From: an uncultured Aquimarina sp.
Lineage (GTDB): Bacteria > Bacteroidota > Bacteroidia > Flavobacteriales > Flavobacteriaceae
NCBI RefSeq assembly: GCF_947496855.1
Contig: NZ_CANMED010000007.1
Coordinates: 310,001-374,000, forward strand
DNA: 64,000 bases
Direction of reading: 5' to 3'
The position numbers were made by a program, and so were the translations under genes. The stretch's first letter is position 1; the number at the start of each line of letters is the position of its first letter. Of the stretch, positions 18,171 to 26,809 are shown piece after piece. The notes under the pieces were generated by a model. The model did no database searches and was not told the origin of the DNA. It saw only the letters and a list, made by a program, of their open reading frames with translations.

Positions 18171-19817
18171 ATGGGAATATTCTCTTTTATTGGATTTACA
18201 TTACTTGTAGCAATATATGCTTGGTGGAAAACCAGGAACACTGATGAAAAATCGGCTGATGGCTACTACCTAGGAGGTAGAAGTCTTGGCGCTATAACTA
18301 TTGCAGGTTCATTATTACTCACGAATTTATCCGCAGAACAGATTGTAGGACTTAATGGGCAAGCCTTTACGGAAGGAGTACTGGTTATGGCTTGGGAAAC
18401 ATTGGCTGCCATTGCTATGGTACTTACCGCCATATGGTTACTTCCTAAATACATGAAAGGCGGTATTACTACAATTCCTGAGTTTATAGAAAAACGCTTT
18501 GATGAAAATACAAAAGCCATATTATCTGTTTTATTTCTGGTAGCTTTTAGTATCGTGCTATTACCTACAATTCTATATTCCGGATCACTCGCCTTTAGTA
18601 CTATGTTTGACTTGCCAACATTATTGGGTTGGTCTAAATCTTCTACTATTTGGCTTTGCGTATGGAGCATTGGACTCATAGGAGTCATATATGCAATTTT
18701 TGGAGGATTAAAGGCGGTTGCAGTATCAGACCTTATAAATGCTATAGGATTATTAATAGGTGGACTATTAATTCCATACTTTGGATTAAAGTTAATTGGT
18801 GATGGAAGTATGATGGATGGCATCAATACATTATGGACAGAAAATCAAGATAAGTTTAATGTTACCGGAGGAGTTACTTCGTCTATTCCTCTAGGAACTA
18901 TTTTTACGGGAATGATGATAGCACAAATGTACTATTGGGGAACTAATCAATCTATTTTACAGCGCGTTTTTGGTGCAAAAAGTTTAAAAGAAGGGCAAAA
19001 AGGAATGATGCTTGCAGCCTTTGTGAAATTTCTCATTCCCATAATCGTTGTACTTCCTGGTATTATAGCCTGGAATGTATTTAATGGAAACCTTGATTCT
19101 GCAGATCAAGCATATCCAGAACTTGTTCGTAAAGTACTTCCTCCTGCATTGCTTGGCTTTTTTGCAGCTGTCCTTTTTGGTGCTGTATTGAGTTCGTTTA
19201 ATAGTTTGTTGAATAGTAGTGCTACACTTTTTGGGTTTGATCTCTATAAAAAATTCTTTAAACCTGATGCAAGTGACCTTCAAACGGTGAAAGCAGGTAA
19301 ATTATTTGGCCTTATAGTCGCTTTAATTTCTATGACAATCGCACCATTTATTGCCAATGCTCCAGAAGGATTGTTTTCTTATATTCAGCAAGCTTTAGGA
19401 AGCTTAAGTGTTCCTATTTTAGCAGTGGTTATCATTGGAATACTTACAAAAAAGGTACCTGCTCTTGGAGCTAAAGTAGTACTAATTGCTGGAGTTCTTA
19501 TGTATCTAGCAAGTTTACTTATCTTAGGTCCTTATTTCACAAACGAAGCATTATCCCAAGCAACTTCTAACGGCATTACAGATCCAGACCAATTAGCCAT
19601 TATCAAAGCTGAAGCATATCCCCATTTTTTACACATTATGGGAATTTTATTTGTAATTAATGTAACCATTATGCTCATCATTGGAGTTCTTAAACCAAAA
19701 ACAGACATGTATGTCCCTATAACTACAGATGTGATAGACACAACATCTTGGAAATATGCTTTTATAGTTGGTGCGATTATCACAGTGTTAGTCATTAGCA
19801 CTTACTTGATTTTCTAA
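18171..19817 (+). CDS. Sodium/sugar symporter of the SSS family, vSGLT-like
   Basis: 548 residues with about 14 hydrophobic segments. It aligns closely with the Vibrio sodium/galactose transporter vSGLT. The sugar-site residues N64, Q69 and E88 of vSGLT correspond to N52, Q57 (NLSAEQ) and E76 (AWETL). Y263, W264 and K294 correspond to Y255, W256 (QMYYWGTNQ) and K286 (AFVKF). The position of vSGLT N260 is Gln252 here. Other SSS blocks: GGRSLGAI, TTIPEFIEKRF, IYAIFGGLKAVAVSDLI, SSFNSLLNSSATLF. It would import a galactose-like sugar or galactoside across the inner membrane with Na+. It follows the GlpK-GlpD gene by 53 bases and precedes galE by 95. Confidence 0.93.
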   Translation: MGIFSFIGFTLLVAIYAWWKTRNTDEKSADGYYLGGRSLGAITIAGSLLLTNLSAEQIVGLNGQAFTEGVLVMAWETLAAIAMVLTAIWLLPKYMKGGITTIPEFIEKRFDENTKAILSVLFLVAFSIVLLPTILYSGSLAFSTMFDLPTLLGWSKSSTIWLCVWSIGLIGVIYAIFGGLKAVAVSDLINAIGLLIGGLLIPYFGLKLIGDGSMMDGINTLWTENQDKFNVTGGVTSSIPLGTIFTGMMIAQMYYWGTNQSILQRVFGAKSLKEGQKGMMLAAFVKFLIPIIVVLPGIIAWNVFNGNLDSADQAYPELVRKVLPPALLGFFAAVLFGAVLSSFNSLLNSSATLFGFDLYKKFFKPDASDLQTVKAGKLFGLIVALISMTIAPFIANAPEGLFSYIQQALGSLSVPILAVVIIGILTKKVPALGAKVVLIAGVLMYLASLLILGPYFTNEALSQATSNGITDPDQLAIIKAEAYPHFLHIMGILFVINVTIMLIIGVLKPKTDMYVPITTDVIDTTSWKYAFIVGAIITVLVISTYLIF

Positions 19818-19912
19818 CAAATACTAAAACTAAATCCTGATCTATTTTTAGTTATGGTTTATATTATATTAACTTTACACTTTATTACAACAAAACTCTT
19901 GAAAATAAAAAA

Positions 19913-20935
19913 ATGAAAATATTAGTTACCGGTGGATTGGGGTTTATCGGATCACATACAGTAGTGGAATTACAAACAGAAGGATATGATGTCATTATTA
20001 TTGATAACTGCTCTAACTCTTCTACTGATGTTCTAAAAGGAATAGAGGCAATTACAGGAAAGCTACCAATTTTTGAAAACTTTGATCTTAGAGAAAAAGA
20101 TAAGGTTGAGGATTTTTTCACACGTCATAAGGATATCGAAGGTGTTATTCATTTTGCAGCGTCTAAAGCTGTTGGAGAAAGTGTAGAAAATCCTCTCTTA
20201 TATTATGAGAATAATATAAGTGTACTTGTATATGTTCTCAAAGAACTACAGAAAAAAGATAAAACCAGTTTTATTTTCAGTTCTTCTTGCACTGTATATG
20301 GTCAGGCGGATGAATTACCTATTACTGAAAATGCGCCTGTGAAAATTGCAGAATCCCCTTATGGAAATACGAAGCAAATTGGTGAAGAAATTATAAAAGA
20401 TGTCTGTAAGGTAAAACCAAATCTAAACGCAATTGCATTGCGTTATTTTAATCCTATTGGCGCGCACCCTTCTACAGAAATTGGTGAATTACCCATTGGA
20501 GTTCCTCAGAATCTGATTCCATTTATTACCCAAACAGGTATTGGAATTAGAGAAGAACTTTCTGTTTTTGGGGATGATTACCCAACAGAAGATGGAACAT
20601 GTATTAGAGATTACATACATGTTGTAGATCTCGCCAAGGCTCATGTGATTGCTCTTCAACGTCTTCTAAACATGACTAACACATCCAATTATGAAGTATT
20701 TAATGTTGGAACAGGAACTGGTAGTTCCGTATTAGAAGTTATACAGTCTTTTGAAAAAGTATCTCAACAAAAATTGAACTATAAAATTGTAGATAGAAGA
20801 GAAGGGGATATTATCTCTGCTTTTGCTAATACTGACAAGGCTAACAAGGAACTCGGCTGGAAAGCTAAGAGCAGTTTGGATGAAGCATTATCTTCTGCTT
20901 GGAAATGGGAACAAAAAGTGAGAGGAAAGAACTAG
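19913..20935 (+). CDS. galE: UDP-glucose 4-epimerase
   Basis: 340 residues, the usual GalE length. Extended short-chain dehydrogenase features: NAD-binding GGLGFIGSH at 7-15, VIHFAASKAVGESVENPL, the catalytic serine in IFSSSCTVYG (about 124-125), Tyr150 and Lys154 in YGNTK, the substrate-loop NPIGAHPS, and RDYIHVVDLA. It interconverts UDP-galactose and UDP-glucose in the cytoplasm, the third Leloir step. It is the last plus-strand gene of locus 1 and is closed by a bidirectional hairpin. It is the only intact Leloir gene in the window, since galK and galT survive only as the relic at 2308-2545. Confidence 0.95.
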   Translation: MKILVTGGLGFIGSHTVVELQTEGYDVIIIDNCSNSSTDVLKGIEAITGKLPIFENFDLREKDKVEDFFTRHKDIEGVIHFAASKAVGESVENPLLYYENNISVLVYVLKELQKKDKTSFIFSSSCTVYGQADELPITENAPVKIAESPYGNTKQIGEEIIKDVCKVKPNLNAIALRYFNPIGAHPSTEIGELPIGVPQNLIPFITQTGIGIREELSVFGDDYPTEDGTCIRDYIHVVDLAKAHVIALQRLLNMTNTSNYEVFNVGTGTGSSVLEVIQSFEKVSQQKLNYKIVDRREGDIISAFANTDKANKELGWKAKSSLDEALSSAWKWEQKVRGKN

Positions 20936-20960
20936 AAAATCATATAACCATTAGCAATAA

Positions 20961-20996
20961 AAAAAACCTGAAGAACATATATTCTTCAGGTTTTTT
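20961..20996. terminator. Bidirectional terminator between galE and ppiD-like gene
   Basis: AAAAAACCTGAAGAA pairs perfectly with TTCTTCAGGTTTTTT around a loop of about 6 bases. The A tract on one side and T tract on the other let it end transcription of the convergent genes in both directions. Confidence 0.85.
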
Positions 20997-21025
20997 ATTA
21001 TCGTAAATATTTAGCTTACTATTTC

Positions 21026-23101
21026 TTAGTAGAAATTAGCTCTTTTATCTTCTATTTCAGCAGCTTCCTTAAGTGCATTGAACACGTTAGTATTAACTGC
21101 AGTAGCTTGTGTCTTGGATTCCTGAGCAGCATAACTCATATATGTATCTAATCCACTAGCTGGAGTCTTCTTAGTAACTTCTACTACATACACTCCATTA
21201 TTACCTACAATTGGCGCAGAAATTCCGCCAACTTCTAAAGCAAATGCTGCACCAACCACTTTAGGCTCTGTTCCCGCACCACCTATAGTAGGCGTTTTCA
21301 TATTTAAAGCAGACGCTGTTTTCACCGTCTGAGATTGATTTTTAGCAATATCAGCTAACGTACTTCCAGAAATTTTCTTTTTAAGCATTTCTGCTTTTTT
21401 CTCTTTTACTAGAATTGGTTTTACAGAAGCACTAGCATCTTCTACTTTTTGTACACCTTTAGAAGCTTTAGCAGTTAATTGTATCACAGCATATCCATCA
21501 GTTACGTCAAAACGCTTTACATCTCCTACCTTAGTTTCCTCATTAAACGACCATTGTACAATAGACCTCTGAGCTCCTAATCCAGGTATGTTTTCTGCTA
21601 ATTCGCTAATCTTATTGACCGGGCGAACAGCATACTCACTCTCTTTAGCTTTCTCTGCAAAATCAGCATCTTTTGCAGCAATCTGAAATTTCGTAGTTTC
21701 AGTAAAAATAGTATTTATTGTTTTTTCACTAGCTTCAATTTCCTGAGCAACAGTAGCTACTTTTACAGCCTTTTGTTCGTTTTTCTTATCCTCTATAGTA
21801 ATTACGTGATACCCAAAAGCAGTCTCTACAATTCCGATATCACCAACATTATTATCAACAATATAGTCGTTAAATGCAGGCACCATTCTTCCTGGAGCGA
21901 AATAACCTAAATCTCCCCCTTTGTCTTTATTAGAGCTGTCGGCAGAAAAGTCTTTAGCAAGTGACACAAACTGTGTTTTATCAGACTTAACCACTGTTAA
22001 CAAACTATCTGCAAGTGTTTTAGCTTCTTCTTTTGTTCTTTCTGTATCACCAGCTGTACCTAACCCTTTCCAAGAAACAAGAATATGACTAGCTTTTAAC
22101 GAATCATGCAATTGTCTCTGAGCAATAACCTTAGATATTTTTATGAACTTCCCATCTTTATAAGGCCCAAAAACTTCACCAACAGGTACATTATACAATG
22201 TATCCGCTACAGTTGCTGGTAAATCTTTTTTAAACACGAAACGATCATCGTATTTTAATGCAGAACTTTGATCTACATTTACAAATTCTTCAATATTTTT
22301 CGCTGCTTTGAATTCTGGTATAACCTTAGCAACATCTGCCGTTAACGCATCTTCATCTTCTTGACTTGGTTCTTCTTTAAAGAAGACATATCTCATATTT
22401 CTTGAAGCCTCAGCCTTATATAACTCAGGATGTTTATCCACATATGCCTGGATTTCAGCATCTGATACATTTACATCAGTATCCACAATAGAAGAAAATG
22501 GAAGTTGAACATATTTAATGTCAACTACATCGTTTTCCATTTTATATGCTAACTCACCTTCTTTAAGTGTAACACCTACTCCTGCTTTAATCATATTAAG
22601 GTATGTTTGCTCTAAGGCTCCTTTACCTAAAGATATTTTATAATCTCTCCATTGTTGATAAGCAACAGGATTTGATTGAATACTAGCTACATATTCCTGC
22701 ATTTTTGCATTATCAAACACACCTGCTTCATTCTGAAAAGTTGGATTATTAGCCAATCCTTCTTTTAATAAGTCATTAACTTCATCAGCACCGGCTCTAA
22801 TTCCAAGTTCTTCAAACTGACCATCAAAAACTATTTGTCTAACTTCCTGATTCCAAACGTAGTTTACAGTCTGAATATTAGATCCATTCGATCCAAAATT
22901 TCTAGATGCTGCTTCAACTTTTTTAGCAAAATCAGTTCTATCAATTTCTTTCCCATTTATCGTAGCAATTGTGTTTGCTGCTTTTTGAGAAATCGCTCCT
23001 CCATTTCGAATCAAATCCGCTAATACAAATGAGAAAAGCGCTAATGCGATAATCACAATTAAGAAAACGGATCGTTGTCTGATTTTATTTAAAACTGCCA
23101 T
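21026..23101 (-). CDS. PpiD-like periplasmic peptidylprolyl isomerase/chaperone
   Basis: 691 residues. It starts MAVLNKIRQRSVFLIVIIALALFSFVLADLIR, a single N-terminal membrane anchor exactly as in Bacteroidota PpiD proteins. A SurA-N-like chaperone segment follows (INGKEIDRTDFAKKVEA, 45-~230). At about 337-440 lies a parvulin-type domain (HDSLKASHILVSWKG, AKDFSADSSNKDKGGDLGYFAPGRMVPAFNDYI, TAFGYHVITI). A second degenerate PPIC-like region reaches the C-terminus. It acts at the periplasmic face of the inner membrane in folding exported proteins. It belongs to the conserved flavobacterial envelope cluster but has its own promoter, 292 bases after the CorC gene. Confidence 0.93.
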   Translation of the reverse strand: MAVLNKIRQRSVFLIVIIALALFSFVLADLIRNGGAISQKAANTIATINGKEIDRTDFAKKVEAASRNFGSNGSNIQTVNYVWNQEVRQIVFDGQFEELGIRAGADEVNDLLKEGLANNPTFQNEAGVFDNAKMQEYVASIQSNPVAYQQWRDYKISLGKGALEQTYLNMIKAGVGVTLKEGELAYKMENDVVDIKYVQLPFSSIVDTDVNVSDAEIQAYVDKHPELYKAEASRNMRYVFFKEEPSQEDEDALTADVAKVIPEFKAAKNIEEFVNVDQSSALKYDDRFVFKKDLPATVADTLYNVPVGEVFGPYKDGKFIKISKVIAQRQLHDSLKASHILVSWKGLGTAGDTERTKEEAKTLADSLLTVVKSDKTQFVSLAKDFSADSSNKDKGGDLGYFAPGRMVPAFNDYIVDNNVGDIGIVETAFGYHVITIEDKKNEQKAVKVATVAQEIEASEKTINTIFTETTKFQIAAKDADFAEKAKESEYAVRPVNKISELAENIPGLGAQRSIVQWSFNEETKVGDVKRFDVTDGYAVIQLTAKASKGVQKVEDASASVKPILVKEKKAEMLKKKISGSTLADIAKNQSQTVKTASALNMKTPTIGGAGTEPKVVGAAFALEVGGISAPIVGNNGVYVVEVTKKTPASGLDTYMSYAAQESKTQATAVNTNVFNALKEAAEIEDKRANFY

Positions 23102-23131
23102 TATAAGTTTAATTTATTGAAATATAGTGGG

Positions 23132-23162
23132 CGAAAATACCATTTTATTAGAATATTACCAA
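23132..23162 (-). promoter_or_regulatory. Promoter of the ppiD-like gene
   Basis: Minus strand: TTG (23162-23160), 20 bases, then TATTTTCG (23139-23132), one mismatch from TANNTTTG. It lies about 30 bases upstream of the ATG at 23101, giving a short leader. Spacing and position are good for a Bacteroidota housekeeping promoter. Confidence 0.5.
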
Positions 23163-23393
23163 TTAAAGACAGAAAGTCTTTACAACTTTTTTTGCTTTTT
23201 ATTTTTGAAGATATTGAGAAGTATAAAATCATTGATGTTTCGATCAAAAAAAAACAAGTATCTTATTGATTTAAAACACAATACAATATTCTGAATTAAT
23301 TTTTAGGATAGATGATATTTTTCCAGAAACAACTGTTTTACAGTAAACACTAACTTTGAAATATGCTCCAAAAACAATCGATGAACATAAATA

Positions 23394-24662
23394 TCAATCT
23401 TCTAATAACAACTGTAGCTCCACAATCTCTATTTTGGTATTAGAGGTCTCAATAATATTGATTATTACTGTATTTATTTTTACAATATCGCCTTGTTCCG
23501 GAATCTCTTCAGTGTGATTAACAATCATTCCACCAAGTGTTTCGTAATATTCACTTTCCGGAAGGTTTAACTTATAAGTTTCATTAATATAATCTACTTC
23601 CATTCTTGCAGAAAAACGGTAATGATTTTCTTCTAATTTTTCCTCTATAAGGTCAATAGAATCATGTTCATCCTCAATCTCACCGAATAGTTCTTCTACG
23701 ATATCCTCTACCGTAATAATCCCACTAGTTCCGCCATATTCATCAATAACTACCGCAATACTTTTGTGTTTTTTTGTCAAAAGATTAAGTACGTCTTTTA
23801 CATACATAGTTTCAGGCACAAAAACCACAGGAAGCAATATAGACTTTAAAGACTTAGGTTTTTTAAATAATTCAAAAGAATGCACATATCCTATTAAATC
23901 ATCAATAGTTCCATTATACACTAATACTTTGGACAACCCTGTATCAATGAAAAGTTGACTTACTTCTTCTAGAGATTGAGATTTTTCAATTGCAATAATC
24001 TCAGTGCGTGGAATCATAACCTCACGAGATTTTACATCCGAAAAATCAAGGGCATTCTGAAAAATCTGAATCTCACTATCGATCTCATCATGTTCTTCAA
24101 CCGTTTCCATTTGCTCGTTGATATAATCCCCTAATTCTGTTTTCGTAAATGCTAACTGAACCTCATCTCCATCTGTTTTAAGGAATTTCTTTAGCACAAA
24201 ATCAGATATTCGAATAACAAAAAACGAAATAGGCCAAAAAATAATATAAAAAACATAGGCAGGAAATGAAAAAAACTTCAGCAGTGTGTTTGCATAAATT
24301 TGAAAAAACACCTTAGGAAGAAACTCCGCTGTAAGCAATATCACTAAAGTAGAAATTATTGTTTGCAGCAATAAATTAACGCTTCCGGCCATATCTGGAT
24401 AATAACCCTCAATAAACCCCATTAACAGTTCACCCATATAAAAACCATAAACAACCAAAGCAATATTATTACCTACTAACATAGTAGCAATAAATTTTGA
24501 AGGTTTTTTGGTTAGTCGAGATAGGATACCAGAAAGAAATCCGTCTTGTTTTTTTTCTATTTCGATATGGATTTTATTGGAGGATATGTAGGCTATCTCC
24601 ATCCCAGAAAAAAAAGCGGAGAGAATAATAGAAAGTACAATTACAATAATTTGTAGTTCCAT
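23394..24662 (-). CDS. CNNM/CBS/CorC-HlyC family membrane protein (hemolysin family protein)
   Basis: 422 residues. A CNNM (DUF21) membrane domain covers 1-~170 with several helices (IIVIVLSIILSAFFSGMEIAYISS, TTLVGNN-like MLVGNNIALVVYG). CBS motifs lie at about 190-320 (REVMIPRTEIIAIE, KVLVYNGTIDDLIGYVH, VVIDEYGGTSGIITVEDIVEELFGEIEDEHD), and a CorC/HlyC C-terminal domain (YRFSARMEVDYINETY, GGMIVNHTEEIPEQGD) closes the protein. Family members take part in divalent-cation transport or tolerance; GldE of gliding motility is a relative. The start overlaps the stop of the 65-residue gene upstream (TAATG), so the two are translationally coupled. Confidence 0.93.
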   Translation of the reverse strand: MELQIIVIVLSIILSAFFSGMEIAYISSNKIHIEIEKKQDGFLSGILSRLTKKPSKFIATMLVGNNIALVVYGFYMGELLMGFIEGYYPDMAGSVNLLLQTIISTLVILLTAEFLPKVFFQIYANTLLKFFSFPAYVFYIIFWPISFFVIRISDFVLKKFLKTDGDEVQLAFTKTELGDYINEQMETVEEHDEIDSEIQIFQNALDFSDVKSREVMIPRTEIIAIEKSQSLEEVSQLFIDTGLSKVLVYNGTIDDLIGYVHSFELFKKPKSLKSILLPVVFVPETMYVKDVLNLLTKKHKSIAVVIDEYGGTSGIITVEDIVEELFGEIEDEHDSIDLIEEKLEENHYRFSARMEVDYINETYKLNLPESEYYETLGGMIVNHTEEIPEQGDIVKINTVIINIIETSNTKIEIVELQLLLED

Positions 24663-24859
24663 TAATTATCCTTGTTATTAGCATCAAATCTTTTGCGGAA
24701 ATTCCTTTTAAAGAAATACATAAAAATTGCTACCCCTGCAAAACATAAGTATAAGATACTTCTACTATCTTCCTTACCCCAATCCTCATACGACTGGTAT
24801 AAGAAGAAACACATAATCGCGAGATAAGCAAGTTCAAAAAATCTAAAAATTTTCATCAT
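24662..24859 (-). CDS. Small two-helix membrane protein, unknown function
   Basis: 65 residues, not assigned to a named family. Two hydrophobic segments are visible (LAYLAIMCFFLYQSY and SILYLCFAGVAIFMYFF), followed by a basic tail (KRNFRKRFDANNK). It sits 6 bases after lptC and overlaps the CorC-like gene by one base. This gene order is common in Flavobacteriia, which supports it as a real gene. Function cannot be stated. Confidence 0.75.
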   Translation of the reverse strand: MMKIFRFFELAYLAIMCFFLYQSYEDWGKEDSRSILYLCFAGVAIFMYFFKRNFRKRFDANNKDN

Positions 24860-24865
24860 ATAAAA

Positions 24866-25423
24866 TTATTCCTCGATGAACATTATTCCTTCATTGACCC
24901 GAGAATTCAATATAGTAAAATCTTGATTAGCATCAAAACCATCTGCTTCGTTAACAGTCCCATCTGGAAGAATACTCTTGTAAGGCTGATCCGTAAATAC
25001 CCAGTTTATACTCTGATCCCAGTAAAGTTGACGTGCCATAAGATGAGTGCTATCGGCTGTTTTAATATCCACATTTCCTCTCATATCAATAAGCCCTGTT
25101 TCTTTATAATAAATAGCATAGTCTGATTTAACTATACTAATCTTACCATCTTTATCAATGATATCTAGAATAATACCTTCTGGAAATTCCTGATACCCAA
25201 AATTTTTATTAGTATAATCTTTTACCTTGGGTGTTTTAAGAATCGCTGTAAGTCTACCCGAATCTGTATATTTCAGATTCAGCTCATAACCTTCAGCCAT
25301 TGGAGCATCTTCTGTTACAAGATAGTTATTAGTTTTTGATGTATTTGATTGACATGAAAAAAACAATGTCACAGCAAGCGCTGTGACAAAGTTTAATAGT
25401 ATATATGAATTATTTTTTTGCAT
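24866..25423 (-). CDS. lptC: LptC, LPS export ABC transporter periplasmic component
   Basis: 185 residues with an N-terminal lipoprotein-like signal (ALAVTLFFSCQS; Cys at about 24). In the classical E. coli protein this region is a transmembrane anchor. The beta-jellyroll body shows typical LptC/OstA-like segments: YTDSGRLTAILKTPKVKDY, FPEGIILDIIDKDGKIS, YAIYYKETGLIDMRGNVDIKTADSTHLMARQLYWD. LptC passes lipopolysaccharide from the LptB2FG extractor to LptA in the periplasm. Its start overlaps the stop of the TPR gene by one base. Confidence 0.9.
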   Translation of the reverse strand: MQKNNSYILLNFVTALAVTLFFSCQSNTSKTNNYLVTEDAPMAEGYELNLKYTDSGRLTAILKTPKVKDYTNKNFGYQEFPEGIILDIIDKDGKISIVKSDYAIYYKETGLIDMRGNVDIKTADSTHLMARQLYWDQSINWVFTDQPYKSILPDGTVNEADGFDANQDFTILNSRVNEGIMFIEE

Positions 25424-26793
25424 TATAGCTTCGGTACTTTTACCGTTTCACCGATCCAACATCCTATTTTCACTGAAGTAATTCCAGGGTTATTAAAGAT
25501 ATCTGTTTTAGAAGGTGCTTTTGCTCTATAATTAGCAGCTGTTGCGGCAGCAGTCTTCTTAAGACTTGGATCGACTCTACCCGCTTTTAGCGCATATCGC
25601 TCTGCTAACCAGTACACTGCTCTTTTACTAAATACATCCGCTCCACAGCCATTAGCACTTTTAGCTACCATTGCAGCAATCCTAAGATATGCAGCACCAT
25701 AAGAAGGCTTATTCGCTATAGCTTTCTTATAGTAAGATCTAGCTTTACTATAGTTACCTTGTTTTTTAACCACTTCTCCAATTCTAAAGTACACTTTAGC
25801 TTTATCACTAGCTTTTGTTTCTAACTGTGCTGACTGGTTAAAATATTCTAATGCTTTAGATGTTTTTTTGTCTTTAAGCGCCAATATACCTAAATAGTAA
25901 GCTGATTTTGCAGAAGGATCTGCTTTATGTAACGCTTCTACTAATTTAAAGAATAACGGATCATCAGTACATTCTTTTGTAGACATTCTACTTGCTGCTC
26001 CTTTTAACCAATTAATATCATTCTTTTTACCTTCGAACTGACCATTATAAAGAGGTATTAAGTTTTTACAATCTGCCAATTCTCCTAGCTTTTGATTAAC
26101 ACCACCTTTTACCTTACTATAGTTGTTTAAGATTTTACCATATGTTTTCAATCTCTTTTTCTCTTTACTGGAAAGCGCTGTTCCTGACTCTTCCTTTTCA
26201 GTTAATTCAGCAATTGTTTTTGCTTTTTTACTTTCCTGATCTTCAATTTTTTCTATAACTTCATCATATAAATCAAAAACATCCTGAATATCCTTCTTAC
26301 CTTCTGACTGCAAACCAACCATTAAAGAAAAATAAGTATATACTTTTTTTGGACTTGAAAAACTCTTATTATCCTCAGTCCACGCTTTATTAAATTCAGC
26401 AAATTGACTTTCTTTATTACCAATCTTATTATCATACATAATCTGACCTATATCAGAATACATGTCTCCCACCTTAGTTTTAGCAGGAAAATACTGAAGA
26501 CGTTCCTTCCATAAAGCAATCATCTCATTAGCAAAAGTCATTTTTTCCGCACCAGCTGCCTTCTTATATTTACTCTCTAATAATTTTTTCCCAAACTGAA
26601 AAGTTGCAAGACTGTGTGTAGGACATTCTTTTCTGACTTTCCATAAAGGCGCTTCTGCCGCCTCGTAATTTTTTACTTTAGCATGCTCATAGGCTATTGA
26701 AGCCGTAGTCGCACAATCAGTAGCCTGAGCACTAACACTTGTAGCACTTAAAACTAATCCTGCCGCTATTGTATATAAAACTTTAGTATTCAT
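25423..26793 (-). CDS. Exported tetratricopeptide-repeat protein
   Basis: 456 residues with a signal peptide (AAGLVLSATSVSAQA, cleavage near residue 24). The Cys-containing N-terminus reads TDCATTASIAYEHAKVKNYEAA. TPR-like helix pairs are clearest at about 300-400 (SAYYLGILALKDKKTSKALEYFNQSAQL, AKVYFRIGEVVKKQGNYSKARSYYKKAI, GAAYLRIAAMVAKSANGCG). A Lys-rich coiled region lies in the middle. It probably acts as a periplasmic or outer-membrane-associated scaffold. The conserved neighbourhood with lptC suggests envelope biogenesis, but no specific role is known to me. Confidence 0.85.
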   Translation of the reverse strand: MNTKVLYTIAAGLVLSATSVSAQATDCATTASIAYEHAKVKNYEAAEAPLWKVRKECPTHSLATFQFGKKLLESKYKKAAGAEKMTFANEMIALWKERLQYFPAKTKVGDMYSDIGQIMYDNKIGNKESQFAEFNKAWTEDNKSFSSPKKVYTYFSLMVGLQSEGKKDIQDVFDLYDEVIEKIEDQESKKAKTIAELTEKEESGTALSSKEKKRLKTYGKILNNYSKVKGGVNQKLGELADCKNLIPLYNGQFEGKKNDINWLKGAASRMSTKECTDDPLFFKLVEALHKADPSAKSAYYLGILALKDKKTSKALEYFNQSAQLETKASDKAKVYFRIGEVVKKQGNYSKARSYYKKAIANKPSYGAAYLRIAAMVAKSANGCGADVFSKRAVYWLAERYALKAGRVDPSLKKTAAATAANYRAKAPSKTDIFNNPGITSVKIGCWIGETVKVPKL

Positions 26794-26809
26794 AGCTGTA
26801 TAATTGTAG

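Noticed and set aside
18266-18826. Minus-strand ORF of 186 residues
   Set aside because: Long antisense shadow of the symporter gene; its composition is the complement of a membrane protein and it has no known motif.
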